Shown here one piece after another: positions 24,101 through 39,100 of a stretch of 64,000 bases of DNA (within the stretch, counting starts at the first letter, position 1; every line of letters begins with the position of its first letter). The position numbers and the translations under genes were made by a program. Location of the stretch: assembly GCF_002775205.1 (NCBI RefSeq), contig NC_036450.1, positions 18,371,479-18,435,478 of the forward strand. The letters run 5' to 3'. The notes beneath the pieces are model-generated. The model was not told where the DNA came from. It saw only the letters and a list, made by a program, of their open reading frames with translations, and searched no databases. Source of the stretch: Xiphophorus maculatus (Eukaryota > Chordata > Actinopteri > Cyprinodontiformes > Poeciliidae).

Positions 24101-27100
24101 CAATCATGATAAGCTCTAACAGCTTTCCAAGTCAAGCCGACCCTAATATTTATGCTTAATTTAACAATAAAAGTATAACTATAATTATTCCAGGTTTAAA
24201 CTATTGTTAATAGCTGTGGACCGCACAGTAAGTCCTTTAAACCTGCCAACTCCAAATTGCTGTAATAGTACTTGTGTTCTGTTTATTTTCATGATTGTAA
24301 AAATCATCATGTTTTCCTGTTGCTGTTGGCTGTAGTTTCACTCGGCCAACAGTCTCATTTTTTGTTTCTTTTCCTCAGGGTTCTGATTGGATCGCCGCAT
24401 TCAGGCCAGCCTGCTAAAAGGACGGGAGACGTTTACAAATGTCCTGTTGGACGGGGGGACAATACCTGCATCAAACTGGAGCTGCCAAGTAAGAATAATA
24501 TATTTTTGCATTTAGGTTATTTATGCAATAAAAAGGTACATAAAGCTATGAGCGGTACTAGGAGCCGTCAGGGGCTAGTGCCCCTTTAGAACTTGTTCTG
24601 GCCCCTGGCTTACCTCCTGTACTGAAGAGATGATACTAAATTAATTAATTTTATAGTTTTTAAAGGTAAAGTTTTAGAACTGCTAAAATTTGCCATAATA
24701 CTTTTCCTTAAGTTGAAAGTTTGAATGAGATGCCATTAAGCCAAGTTGTTTTCTGAATTTATGGGGCATGACTCTAATCCCTAACCCTCCACCTATTGCT
24801 GTGCACTGCTGGTCAGTCGGCTGAAAGAATCATATGCTGGCCAATGCCTATAGGCTGTATGTTCACAATGGCTAAAAAAAAATGGTAAACGTTCTGTACT
24901 TGTATAGCACTTTATCTAGTCCAAAACGCTTCACGCGATTTACAGATTCACACACTGATAGTGGCGAACCATATTGTACCCACAGCTGCCCTGGGCAGAC
25001 TGACAGAAGTCATACAATTTACGCCACCATCAGGCAATTTTTACATGAATTGTTGTAAGCTTGGCTATTTCATATTATCTTAATATGTCTTTAAACTTTC
25101 CTCAGTACTATAACAGTAATTTGTAAGTGAGCGAGTGTAAGAGCGTAATTATTTTTAGGAGTAATAAATGAAAAACCTACAGTTCTTAAATTGCATTTGA
25201 ACCCATTGTATGAGGTCTACATCGAGTCACATGATAACCACAGATTATGCTGCCTTATAAAAGGATTTGGTTTGATTTAATAAAGATGTTTGTTTCTACC
25301 TCAAGGCTAAGCATTTTTAAAGACAATAAAAATCAGTTAGTTGTTAAAACAAATCTCTGTTGTACATAAACTTCCATGGAACTGAAAACGACTTGAGTGA
25401 ACCAAATTACGTTTAGATTAAAAGATAAAGGAAACAATTCAAATTCTTAACTAAAATGAGCTTTGGGGCTTTTTCCTGTTTCTGGTCTTTATCCCTTGTT
25501 CATCAAATAACATCCACTACTTCCTTCTCTGAAATTGTTTGTACCAATCTATTAAAAACAATTGGTAAGTAAATGCAATGTTTGTATGCTCATTAACTTT
25601 CTGACACTTAATCATTTGGCTCTTCTAGTATGCGATACCTTAAAATATTCTGCTTAGAGTAAATGCTAACCTGATTGGGTTTTGACTGGAGGATGTTGCT
25701 ACATGTGAACAGGAAGATGGATGATAAACAAGGTTGTAATGTTTCATCCTTCCAAGTTATCATAATTGTGCAGATAAACGAGACTTATCTGCTCCACAAC
25801 ACGCAACAAAGCCTTTTCAAGTTGTCCGTCTTTGTGTTGACATCTGTAGAGAGAGGGCGAGGAGCTGCACATTGGAACCGGTCACTAAAGTGGCTCAGGT
25901 CTCTGATCAGTAACTCAGACATGCTTATTTATTAAAAACTCAATAAATCGGAATTGAATTAGCTTTGCACTTTCAATCAGACTAATCATAGACAAACTTG
26001 GATTTTCCCCCCCTTATATTTTATGTATATTATAAACTGAGCTTTATTTGAAAGTGATCGTGACGCATCAACCACAACTTGGATCTCTGTTGATATTTCT
26101 TCAGCATGCCCGTTCCATCACCATGAGCTGTCAGTCAGTCTGTCGCTCTGAGCGTTTTTACTAATGACACACAGCAGTCCCACTTTGCCAGCTTCGTCTC
26201 CACATTGGGTTTACAGTTTTCCCAGCACAGACAATAAAGCCCAAACCATAATGAGTCAGGTTAAACTGTGCGGTTGACGTGTTGTAATCTTGAACCACCC
26301 TTCCATCCAAACAGTGAAATTAGAAAGTGGTTTTGCCACGATCATTATGCATGATGAAATGCTGCCAAGAAGTCACCCGACATCCATGTTTTTAGACAGA
26401 CTTGATTCTGGTATGTTTAAAAAGGTGATTTATGGTGTGTATATAGGATAGAATAGAATAATTATGTAGGTTATTTGTGCATACATGCATAGATAACTAG
26501 TCAAAACATTATTAATGCCTTATAATGAGTTCTGTCTATGATACATTCTTTCTCTATCCCACTTATAATTGGGGACATTAAAAAAAAAAGCGAGGAAATT
26601 CTGTATACTTCTGAGAATTATTGACATATTATATTTATTATTAAGTACACTAAAGTCTGTTTCCTAAATCAAAATGTGTAAAAGAGACAAAAAAAAACAA
26701 AACAAAAAACAAATACAAAAAGCAAATACTAACTCCTCTAATCTGCTACGGGGATTTATAGGGGGAACATTTTCTGAAGAGCAAACTAGGCTTTCAAAAT
26801 ATTATCTAAGATGATTAAAGGTTTAATCTCTACTGAAGGTTTTCTGCTTGCTTTAAAGTTCACTGAAAGGGTTCTGCCACCTGGACATGATGTTGCCAAC
26901 AGCAGAAAACCACTTCAGCTGAACACACAGAGGACATTACATGCAGCCTGGATCTTAATGTGTCACATCCTAACAAATTTCTAGAACCACAGTCCCATAA
27001 ACCCCAGCTTGGTTTGATGGGAAAATTCATCATCATTTCATAAGTCATTTTACTTGTTACTGAATAAAATCATCTGTTTATCGGTATGTCTGTTGAGCAT

Positions 27101-30100
27101 TTATTGTGTGTTCAACTAAATGTCTTACTTTAGTACTGTTTGTAACAACATCACCTATGGTTGTATTAGTATGTTCTACATCGGTAAGAATATTTCACAG
27201 CCTGTTTAAGACTGATTTGTTGTCTTTTTCTGATTGTTATCAGGCTGACGGCACAGCATCCACCTTCCTCTGCTCTCCTTCCTGTTGCATGTGCACATAT
27301 GATGAGCCACAGGATGTGAATCAGTGCCGTTAATCATCCAAGATAATTAGGAATATAGGAACAGATGACTGATAAATAGATTTCTCATCCTTTTGTTTAC
27401 CATGTTGTCCAATCCAAAGTATTCTCCATGTAATTTACTTTTGCTCTTTGGAATAAACTGAGGGATATTAAAGGGTGCATATTTCTTATAAAAATCCCCT
27501 CCTGGGGAGCATCATTCAGAGTTAAATGGCATGTAAATGTGTTTGTGAGAGTATGTGAATCCCTCTGAAGAGAAAAAAAAATAATCAGATCCAGATCATT
27601 CCCGAGTCAAGGAATTAGTTGCTAATTTTAGCCACATGTTGTGATTGCTTAATGATTCGATCCCCTCACCCCACACCCCAGAATCTTTCCTTCCTACATC
27701 ATCATCTGTTTTAACAGCAATAAGCTACACTTAGAGGGACATCATGGCAAAGAGCTAACATTAACAGTGCTTAAGCATATACATCGGTGACTATTATGTC
27801 TGCTGAACAGACAGAAGTTGTCTTCCTGTGGGAAAATCCAGGAGAGGAATTTGTTCAGCTGTTCGTTTTCTGTGCTGAGTTCTGTTTGTCTCGTTCTGTT
27901 TATTCACTCAGCTTTTTTTTCTTGCTTTTTTGCTCTTTTTCAGAAAACACAACTGTTCCCAACTTGCATGAAGTAAAGGAAAACATGACCATGGGAACCA
28001 CCCTGGTGACCAATCCCACTGGAGGATTTATGGTAAGCAGGAAGTGTACATCTTCCACACAAAAGACTAAAATAATTTTATTTCCTCCTATGAACTGTGT
28101 AAATTGGCCCTTGAATGGCACAGTTTGCTCTATATTCCTCATGGAGACGCGCTGTCCTGGGAATGTAATGTGAAACTGTAAACCAACTGTACAGATGAAG
28201 AAATATTGGAACGTGTTGTGTAGAAGTGGAAAGCACTTTATTTAAGCTCATGATGAGATTGACGAGGCATAAAAACCTCAAGCGTGTAGATGGGTATTTA
28301 CAAATGCATAATTTGCAGTGGGCTTATCTTAATAAAATAAAGAAGTAGTGAAAACAAATTTGTTTGTTTTAAATAAACACAAGATTAGATTTCAGGGGCA
28401 GAATGGAGGTTTATAAGACATTTTAAATGTCAGCCTTACTATTTTTGAAGTGTTTGTTAAATATTTTGTAATTGGACAGAAATTTGAAGTGGGTGTGTTT
28501 TTTTTTTTTTTTTTTTTTTACACTGACGAATTCTGCAGCAAGAGATGAACTGTGAGAACTTCCCAGCAGCTTTGGTGGTATTGAAGTATGAAATGTCCCA
28601 GTCAGAAGGAATGATTTACTTGTTCTTGAGTTAAAAAAACAACATATTTTTCTGTTCTTATGAAGTATTTATAGGCTTTCGGCAGTCATTAAGCTGAACT
28701 TCATAAGTTCACAGAACGGTGAAATAATTGTCGATCTCTTGTTCAACTCAAATATTGAATATGCCACGGGGATCAAGAACATTTTGGAATATTTATCAGA
28801 ATTAGACAACTGTAAAATGATCGTTAATTATATTTTAAACATTTTTGTGTACTTTTAGACCCCTGCATCTTCACTTGCTCTCTGTCTGACCCTCTTTTTT
28901 TGTGTGTTGTTGAGAATTTTCCGGCACTTCAACACAGCCTCTGTTTAGTCCTCCATTTGAGTACTTCTTTCCTCTGGGGATCCTTGCTTTTGCTCTCAAG
29001 TAGCCCTGAACCTTCTTTCACCCGTGACCTCCTACTGATGGAAATGATAACCAGTCGTAGCCCTGTGAGATCCTCTCCTTCACTGTCTGAGTTTATTTTT
29101 GTGTGTGTTTGTGTGACTCTTGTCCCCACAGGCGTGTGGTCCTCAGTATGGCTACATGTGCGGCCAGCAGCAGTACATCTCAGGAGTTTGTGCGAACGTC
29201 AGCCCGTCATTCCAGATCCTCAACTCCATAGCTCCTGGAGTGCAAAGTACGCCGCTCGCCTGAGTAACACGCAGCTGCCCTGCACAGAACATGACGCGTC
29301 TGTACAAATTATCTGAGCAGGATAAGCGATAAGAAGTATCTACCGATCATAGCGGTACCACCCAACACCCCGGCGTCAAACTCACCCTCCCTTACCAGGA
29401 GAGGAAGATTAGAGCATTCTTCTTTAATGTAAACTTGTCTGCTACCTCGTATTCCTCTCTGACTCGGCCCAGCCCAACACTTCTGCTGCATTGTATGCCC
29501 AAGTTAGGAGACAGTTTACTGCACTATGTTTCCCTGGAAGGAAACAACCAGGGGGAAAAAAGCGTAGCGTAAACAGAGTCCAGTCACAGCTTCTATCTGT
29601 TTGTCAGATTCTTTCAGGATCATTTTTCTTGCTATTCTTTTACTAGAAACAAATATATGGATGAAACATGTAGTGTTTAAATGAAAGGAATAGATCCTTT
29701 CATTACCGCTCTAGAGCATTCCTGTTATTTTCACAGGTTGTCCTCTACATTTGTGATTTCAATGTGATTTATCAAGAGCCTTTTAACGAAAGTTGTGCAT
29801 ATTATTCACGTAACCAGAAAATTTTGCCTTAAATGTTTGTGACACAGCATCTTAAAGATGAGAACTGCATGATCCACAAAATTCATGTGCACTCACAGGC
29901 CACTTTATTAGGTACAGGTTGTCGGTGCTGATTGAACCCTGTTTTGCTCTCATGACTACATCAGTTCCTCATGGTTTGTATTTATTTATTTATTTATTTA
30001 AAGGTTTTGTTGGCTCTAGTGACCTTTATTTGGAAATAGCACGACAGGAAAGAGGGTTAGGAGAGAGGGGGGAGACATGCGGCAAATGTCACCAGGCTGG

Positions 30101-33100
30101 GAATCAAACTTGCGACTACTGGCACGAGAACTAAGGCCTCAATAAATGCGTTGTGCTTTGTCCCTGCACCACCACAGCACCCCCTCACGGTTTATATTTA
30201 CTGTCACAAAACATTCTTCCGAGATTGACATGCGAATTACATAAACTTATTGGTTGTTTAAAAAAAAAAGAAAAGAAAAAAGAAAAATATTGTTTTCTGA
30301 CAATTTGAGCTTTGTAGTGTGGCAAATTATCCTTCTGGAGTCAGCCACCAGAAGACTGGTGCAGCCCTAAAGTGATGGAGATCATTAGCAATAATACTCA
30401 GGTTGAGATTTAGACAATGCATTGCCCACTTTCATGTCTTTTATGCCAAATTCTATACTATCCAAATGTTTTAGCTGAAATCATTAGATTCAGGTTGGCC
30501 AGTAGAGCAGCCAATGTTTTTCCAATCTACTATCATCCATTTTCATGAGTGTGTGGTCTTCTGTTGCTGTTGTCCATTTGCTTCAAGGCTGCAGCAAGGT
30601 ATTTGTTGCCTTTCTATAATCTCTGCCGAGTCTGTCCGTTCTCCTGGATGTTTACTCGTTTTTGAATCGGTCTCAATTATTCTCAAAAATTCTCAATTTC
30701 TGAAATATTCAATACTTGAGTGCTGGGGTCAAAGTCACTTTAATCTCTTTTCTTTCTCATTCTGGTGCTGCATTTTGTTGTCTTTAACACGTCTAGCTAA
30801 GTGAGTTATGTGAGGTGATGAAATGTGATTGGTTGACTATTTGCATTTGCAGTTGAACAGTTGTAAAAATATAGTGCTCCGTGAGTGTATAAGGGAAAAT
30901 ATTAGTAGTCAGACCAGTAAAAAAGTATGTTGAACAGGAAATATGAACTTTCAGAATCGCTGTTTGTCAGTATATAAAATAAACATGTTTTGTATCTAAT
31001 GTATTGAATGCTTCATAAAAAATATTGTGTTTTAGGCAATCCCTCCCCCCTAACTATGGCAGTTGTGCAACCCACATACATAGCTGTGTTTCTCATTCCC
31101 GCTATGTACTTTTCTGATAAGTCGCATGCCATTTTAAAGATCACTAGACAGGCTTTCCAATTGTATAAAAAAACACCACTAATTGCCTTTTATATAGGGT
31201 AAAACTATTAAATTAAAAAATAATGTCCTTTACTTTTTTGACATTTCAATTTATTATTTTTTTTTCAGATTGTACAAGCAATCTGGACATTGTCTTTGTG
31301 CTAGATGGATCAAACAGTATCTACCCATGGGGAAGAATTGTTGACTTTCTTGTCCGTTTCCTGGAACGAGTCCAGGTTGGACCTAAACTGTCTCAGGTCG
31401 GTAATTTATCAGTACCAGTTGCACTGGAAAAAGTCATTTGAATCTTTATTATAATTATCTTTGTATAAGCTGCAGCAGGGAGTTTTCCACAGGTAGACAC
31501 TAAAAGATAATTTCACTTTGCAGTCTTGTATTTGAAAGTCAGATTATTCATTGAAGATGAGGTCCTGTGTATACAAAACAATGTAGACAGGCTGCCTGGG
31601 ACAAGCAGTCCAGGAAAGGAACATTTAATAGGAGAAAGGAAAAATGTGGAATAACATTTAATACAATATCTATACAATGTCTATATGTTTTCCAGGTGGG
31701 CATAGTGTCCTATGGCCAGGATGTGAAACACCATGTCAACCTCAGCCAGTTTAACAACAACAAAGATCTGCTTAAGTTTGTCAGACGCATTCCTCAGCAC
31801 ACCGGGACAAAAACTCACACTTTCTTGGCCATTGACACTGCCAGGTACTCCGCATCAGCTGCACTTTTCATTTAAACTAATTAAATTAAGTTGCACTTTT
31901 CAGATGTTTTCACCGATTGGCATTCCAATGCCATGTTACATCCGTCCCATTTACATGTCCGGTCCACATGGTGATCAGAACTTAACTTCAAATGAAATGT
32001 GAATTCAAATGGGATGAGTTTACTTTGACAAATCTTGTTTCTTGTTGTTTTTTTTGTTTTTTTTTAAGACAACATGTTTTTTAAGATTACATGTCACATG
32101 TTTAGTTTCCAGCACAGGTAAGTTTCTATTTGACATGCTTTGCAGCAATAAGCAGTGAGATGGGAGTTACTTTAAGAAATATTGGATAGAGTAATTTAAT
32201 TCTTGTCAATTGTTTTATACTCAGTTGTATTTTTATGTCATAAATCTATCAGCTTTATAAGTACAGTATTAACTTTTCAATGACTTTTTAACAACAAACA
32301 CTAAAAATGAATAAAAACAAAATAGCATTGCTGTGAATTTTCCACACTTTTTGGCTTGGATATCCACTTTCACCAAAAAATTTGTAATTTTCAAAAAGAC
32401 TTCTCTTTGGACTGTTTTTAAGAGAGCTTTACGTTGCCAAAAATTACATAACTGAAGTTGTCAATGTTGATTATAACAGGAAAACAGGTGGTGCATATAA
32501 GAAGAGATTCCAGGTATTATTAACCAATGTTCAGATACAGAGTCTAGTGTTACCAGAAGATGGTTAGTTGTATATTTACATTTATATTATTTACCGTCAT
32601 TGCTTTGGAGTGTGATTTCAAGGAATTTTCAAACATGTCAAAAAGGATTGTCTTATATTATCTTGTTTTCTCTTGTAGGAGCTGAGCTTTACCAATCTAT
32701 TGTGGTTCAGTTAATTTGTCCATTTCATTATGCAAATTGCCTGGTAACCTGAAACTCTCAGCTGACCTATAAAAGTTAAACATCTAGAATTTCATACCTT
32801 ATTGTTTTTATATTTAATTGTGTACTTACTTAGGAAGGAGGCCTTCACGCAAGAGAGAGGTGCAAGAACCGATGCAAAAAAAGTCATGGTGATTTTGACT
32901 GATGGAGAGTCACATGACAACCACATGCAAAACAAAGTCATTGGTGAGTGTGACCAGGATCACATCGAGAGGTTTGGCATTGCTGTGAGTACAAAAGTTA
33001 TATTTGCATTGTCAAACATTTCTGATCATTTACTGTAAATGTGATGTATTTTAACAAGAAATAATTTTAACGCTTACAGGTTTTGGGATACTACAAACGT

Positions 33101-36100
33101 GAAAATAAAAGTGAAGAAGACGTGCAGAAGTTTATTGATGAGATTAAGTCAATATCCAGTAAACCCATACAAGATCACTTCTTCAATGTGTCTGACGAGC
33201 TCTTCTTGGTGAATTTAGCGGATACTTTGGGAAGAAAAATTTTTGCCCTGGAAGGTAAAAAGCACAAAGTAATATCTGTCAGGCTTTACATGACACATAC
33301 AGACGGTTACATCTACAACATCCATCTTGTCTGCAATATGACTAGATTTTGCCATTATAACGGGAACACCATGACTGTGTTCATCCGAACAGGAAGTATT
33401 TTCATTAAAACATTATAGAAATTATGTATGATGTCCAACTGGCACGTGATTTAGCTGTGCGATTTTTTTAAGTTCAAACACAGGCAAAATTTCAATAGGT
33501 AATCCACACAAGTTTTGTTGATGAAGCCGCTGTCCTCCAGATAAGTGATTCAAAACTAAAAGTTTTTTCCAGTTTGACATAAATATTTAAATGAAGATAT
33601 TTTTACGAAGCTGTTATGTAGCCACAAGATGGTTTTATTTTGTGCTACTTGTCTATGCATCGCTCAAAGCAATACATTCTTCCTCAGCAACATCTGGAAA
33701 CTTTACCTCTTCCTTTGAGATGGAGATGTCCCAGGCTGGATTCAGTGCCCATGCTTCTAAAGTAAGTCTAATTTGGTATATCAATATCTGAATATAAAAA
33801 AACAACATGTTTAGAAGTAGGGCTGGACAGTAAAACAATGACATCGTATATTGCAATAGACACATGATTAATATTGATAGGTTATAAATCTCATAAAATA
33901 TTGAATATTCAATATATAGAATATTCATTGAACTCCGATCCAGAACCACACAGGATTCTGGGAGATGTAGGCAGAGGAAAGGCTTTAGCTGCTCAATCGC
34001 TCACAGCGAGTTCAGCAAAGTGACTGGCTTCAACTAAGTCACTCACTGTTTGGTTACCAAGCAACAGCCTGTTGAGTGATGGTGCCTTCACACCAAACGT
34101 GTTTTGAGCGTCAAAACGCCTGACGCTTTGAGCCTCCACATAGTCATTCAGAGTCTATGTGGAGGTGCGTTGAGGGCCATTGTCCAGCACGATTTCAACA
34201 GTTTGGAGCGTTTTGAGTCTTCCAACACATCCAACACTTCACATACACTTTGAATGTAAACCATGCGCACCCCAAAACGCTTTTGGTGAGAACATACCAT
34301 AACATGTGCAACAGCAGTTTCAGGTTTTGCCACCTTGCCACCTAAATGATTAAACATAAACGATGACATTCAATGAAAACTGTGAATTAAACGGGAAAGG
34401 TCATGCCATAACTTGGCATTATTTCATATATTTAAAACAAAAATCTCATCAACAATTATTAATATCGACTGATGGGAAACACTTATATCGTGATACGTTT
34501 TTCAGCCATATGGCCTAGCCCTATTTAGAGACGCACTCAACATTTCCCTTATTTTTATCTGTGATGGATCTTCAGCCTTTTTGTGATTCACCTCAGTCAG
34601 TAGATGATTGTAGACAAAATCCTGGTTTTTCCCCTGAGCTCATTCTGCCGCAGACTGGTGCTGTTTTGTCTGAATGCATTAGAGCATTAGTGAAACCCAA
34701 GATATATACAACGTAAGAGATGCTTTGGGAAGCTGAATTAGACGGTTGTTGATTTTTGCCCCCTCACACACTGCTAAAATTCATCCAATAGGTATTTCCT
34801 GCATTGGCTTAGAACAAACAGGATCCTTTCTTACGTGTCCACTTCCTGTTCCGGACTCGTGCTTATCACCTCCTCTGTCGCTGTGTACGGTGATCGCGCC
34901 AGAGGCGACTTTCATCTTTACACGGTCAAACAAAAAGAGTTGTGCCACGGAGGACTGACCATGCAACAACACACTTCCACAGTCATAGTGTGACTCAGCA
35001 TAGAGCTTATTTAATGCAGTTTAGTGTGGCCAATTATCCAAATAAAGACTTATTTGACCACACCTAATCTGATTAAATTAGAATGGATGAGTTTTCTTTT
35101 TTTTCCATTTTTCTGACATGCTTTATTTCATTTTCTCTCCAGTGAAATACAAAAATATTCATACTCTTTGATGTTTCAACCACAATTTTTTATATATTTT
35201 ACTCTACAATCTACAATTTTAAAGATTAAGAAAGAGACAGATACCGTAGTTTTACAAATGTTTGTATATTTAATCAAGTCATTTAGCCTAACATGTTCTT
35301 CTGACATTTTCTGTGCTGTTTCCCATAGGACGGCTTGTTACTAGGAGCAGTAGGAGCGTATGACTGGAACGGGACGGTGGTCATGCAAACTGCTGAATCT
35401 ACTATTACTCCAGAAAAAGATGAGTTTTACGATCCGAAGGATAATAAAACTGGCAGAGGACTGGCAGAGTACTTAGGTGAGTCAAAACCTATACATCACA
35501 CATGTAGAGATAATGATGAATCTAAAAATCAATAAAAGGAAACAGAAATAACTGATGACTTTGTCTTTACTTTTAGCTTTGAGACATTTGTGCTTTGTGC
35601 CCTATTCCCTTTGTTAATGTGATACTGAAAACAACTTTAGCTGAGAAAATAAAATAAAAATTCCAATGTATTAAATTAAATACTCCAGCTGCAGAGTCAA
35701 TTTTGACTTATTGCCAAATAGAGGAGAAAAACATGTAACTTGACTCTGACAGCTGATGCTCCTCTTTTTCTCCCTCTCCCAACAAAATAAAGCATACAGA
35801 CTCTCCATTCTGCCTTCTTGCCTTCTATGGCTTTCAAACCAACCACAGCCTCTTAATATGAAATTATTTAATCAACATGTCATTAGATGGAGCACTGCTT
35901 GGTCCGGTCTGTAAACCCAAGCGATGGCACATGCTTTTTCCCGAAGAACAGGCTGCAGCTTGCAGAGATGCTATGTTCCATTCTGAGGAGGTGTCTGCGC
36001 TTGCCAGTTCCCACTGGTGTTTTATGGTTTCCTCTACACAAGCCGAAATAAACAGTGGCTCGTAGCACAAAAAGCCGGGGAGGCAATATCACAATTTATT

Positions 36101-39100
36101 AATTGTGATATTAATCAATTTTTTTGCGACTGAACCTTGTTTTTTGTAGGGTATGACGTCCAGTCTGCATCCACCCCTAAAGGTGTGCTATACATCACTG
36201 GGGCACCAAGATACAACCACACGGGTCGTGTAGTTATCTACCAGCTGACTAAGGAAAGCAGGGTTGAAACTGTGCAGATACTGCGTGGGGAGCAGGTCAG
36301 TATTTATCAGTTCATCTCTGTAAATGCAGTAGGGACGGGTGTACAAAAATATTTGCTTAAATATTTCAGCAGATCCTCCCAGGTTTGGAAGAAATCTATA
36401 TTTAGATATGTGTATAAATGACTGCAATTTCAGAGTAAATGATGTGTGATGAAGCAAGCAGTTATTGGGGCCATCAATTACATGGGGAAATAGGAGGTTT
36501 TAACAAAGGTTATTACATTCTTGGAGAGGATGTAATAACCAAATAGAATAAGTGATCATCAGCAAATTTGACCACCTCTATGAAAGAAGAATGTTTGGCA
36601 CTTTTCTAATCTGGAGCATACGGGTGGAATTTTGGCAAGCTAGAAATAAGACAAGAAATTTGTTTGCATACTTCGTCATTGTCGATTTGAAAGCCCTACC
36701 TGTGCCGAGGCGTTAGCTTCATGGCTTCATAATGTTGTTTCCTCATGGTACCACCAAAGTACTCTTTTCATGTGGTCTATGTAAATCTCTGGTTTTTGCT
36801 GTTTGTGTGTTAAAACAAATTTAATGTTGAATTATATTTAACCTAAGAGGTCAAAAATAGAACAGGTTTTTGGTGTAATCAAACAAATCCTGATGAGCGG
36901 ATGGTCTCCTGCATCTTTCTGCAGATTGGCTCCTACTTCGGCAGCGTCCTGCAGACTGTTGACGTCAATAATGATTCCTACACAGACCTCCTTTTAGTTG
37001 GAGCGCCGATGTACATGGGTCCAGAAAGAAACGAGCAGGGTAAAGTCTACGTCTACAAACTCAATGAGGTACATGACACCGAAAACATTGCTACTCGTTG
37101 GACATTTTGCTGCTGAAAGATGGAGTCATGAGAGAATCATCCGGCGTTCTTTATTTCCAGAAGGGCAAGTTTGTGCACAAGTTTAATTTGAAGCCGGTGA
37201 ACCAGTCCTGTTGTTCGGTTAACTCGGACGGCTGCACCATGAAAAACGAGCCATGCGGGGCTCGGTTTGGTACAGCCATAGCCGCCGTGTCGGATCTCAA
37301 CCTTGACGGGTTCAACGACGTGGTGATTGGTGCACCTTTTGAGAATGACCACAGAGGAGCCGTCTACATTTACCATGGGCACAAAAGCAACCCTTACCTG
37401 AACTTAGTTCAGGTGAGAATCACAAAGGCCAAATGCAGCAGTATATTCAACAATAAAAAAACAACTGCAGCATGTTTTTGTTTACTTAAATTAAGAGAGA
37501 CGGGGAAAAATTTTAGTTTGTCAAAGATGTCTTGAGAGAAGTGAAAGCTTTTCTCATTTATCTTTGACAAAAAAGGCCACCTTGAATGATCACGTTATTG
37601 AACTTTGCTTTTTTTTCTCTCGACCTTCTCCGCAGCACATCCCAGCAGGTGGGGATGGAGAAAAGGTGAAGTTCTTTGGGCAGTCCATACACGGAATCAT
37701 GGACCTAAATGGAGACGGCATCGTTGACGTCACCATAGGCGGTCTGGGAGGGGCTTCCCTGTTCTGGTGAGAGGACTCATCCTCACTTTTCAGCCTTTTT
37801 TCTACACATTCCACTTCAGTCATAACCAGCAACGGCCCTCGCTTCCCAAAGGCATCATTTTAGAAGTCCACTTTGCATCGTCTTATTCTGCATTTTTACA
37901 GCTGTGTTTGTCCCATTGGACTTGCAAGCTGAAGACAAACTGCTTCCTTAATGATCTCTGTGTTAAAACCCCCACCCACATACAGTATTTCACTGCTCGA
38001 CACCAGTATGTTGAACCCGCCCACATTACGATCTAGCTTCCCATGCAGATCTTCTCCCACAGCATGTTCTGGTAAGAGGTCAACAAAGCTATGTGAGAAC
38101 TACATTTCCCATGTGGCTTAGAGCCTAAATAGGATTTGGCAGCATGGAGTTGCTTTCCCTAAACTCATGATGATGTTTTAGTTAAATGCGGCTAACATTC
38201 AACAAAATTTAAATCATTTCTGAAGCAAAACTATTACATTTAAATTATATCTCTGTGTGCTTTTGACATCTCCTTATGTTCCTTAGTGTTTGCTGGTAGA
38301 ATCGGACAAAAAGACCAGAAAAAGAAATGCAAAAGAACCATGTTTTTTTTGTTTTGTTTTTTTTGCATTTTTATAGAGATATATATGGTGTTCTGCAAAG
38401 CTCAGTGCTTTTTTTTGTTGTAGTTTTAACGTGAATGAAGACATTAAAATAGTGCATAATAGGAAAGAGAAAAAATATATATTTCTTTAAATAGAAATCT
38501 AACAAAATTTGCATCACATTTTTATTCAGCTGCAAATCTGCTAAGGAATGCCTCTGCTGCCTCTGCATATCCCAAGACTGATTTATGTTGCCGATTGTTC
38601 TTAGGAAAATAGTTCTCTGTCAGATTTGCTAGTGTTCATAAAAATAAATCTCAGATATCTTTAGGCTGCACAAGTGCCAAGCAGTTTCACTGCATTTTCA
38701 TATAGAGGTATCAGACTGAACTCTTTGGATTTTTATTTGTAAACATTTATGAAAAGCAGGTAAAGTGTTCCGTCCACTTCTCAAGTATTCACGACTTTGT
38801 GTTTGTTTGTCACATGGAAGTTTTTGAACTGTATCTCTTTTCATTTCAAAAGGTCAAGAGATGTTGCGCAGGTGACTTCCAGCATGACGTTTGAACCCAC
38901 TAAAATCAACCTGCAGCACTCTCAGTACCAGTGTGAACACAGGGGGCATAAATCTGTTTGTGTAGACACCACAGTGTGTTTTCAATATCAAGTTAAGTCT
39001 GAGAAGAGACATGCAAGTGCCACAGGTGAGCTGTTGAGCACTTTGTGCTTCCCTAGCTTCACAGTGCATACGTTGTTGCTTCTGCAACTCACTGAACTCT

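Larger units (their letters stand above)
20620..24378 (+). other. itga1: itga1 intron 2
   Basis: GT-AG. Contains a foldback MITE (20776-21182) and a Tc1 remnant (about 21230-21500). The remainder is AT-rich with poly-A/T runs and no recognised feature. Confidence 0.8.
29247..31268 (+). other. itga1: itga1 intron 5
   Basis: GT-AG. About half is a decayed antisense Tc1 element (29893-30870) with a SINE-like repeat nested in it. Confidence 0.75.

Noticed and set aside
32943..32949. Ending itga1 exon 8 at the first GTGAGT
   Set aside because: It breaks frame; the downstream donor keeps the I-domain helix sequence and phase into exon 9.
37137..37382. 81-codon antisense ORF
   Set aside because: Shadow of itga1 exon 14.
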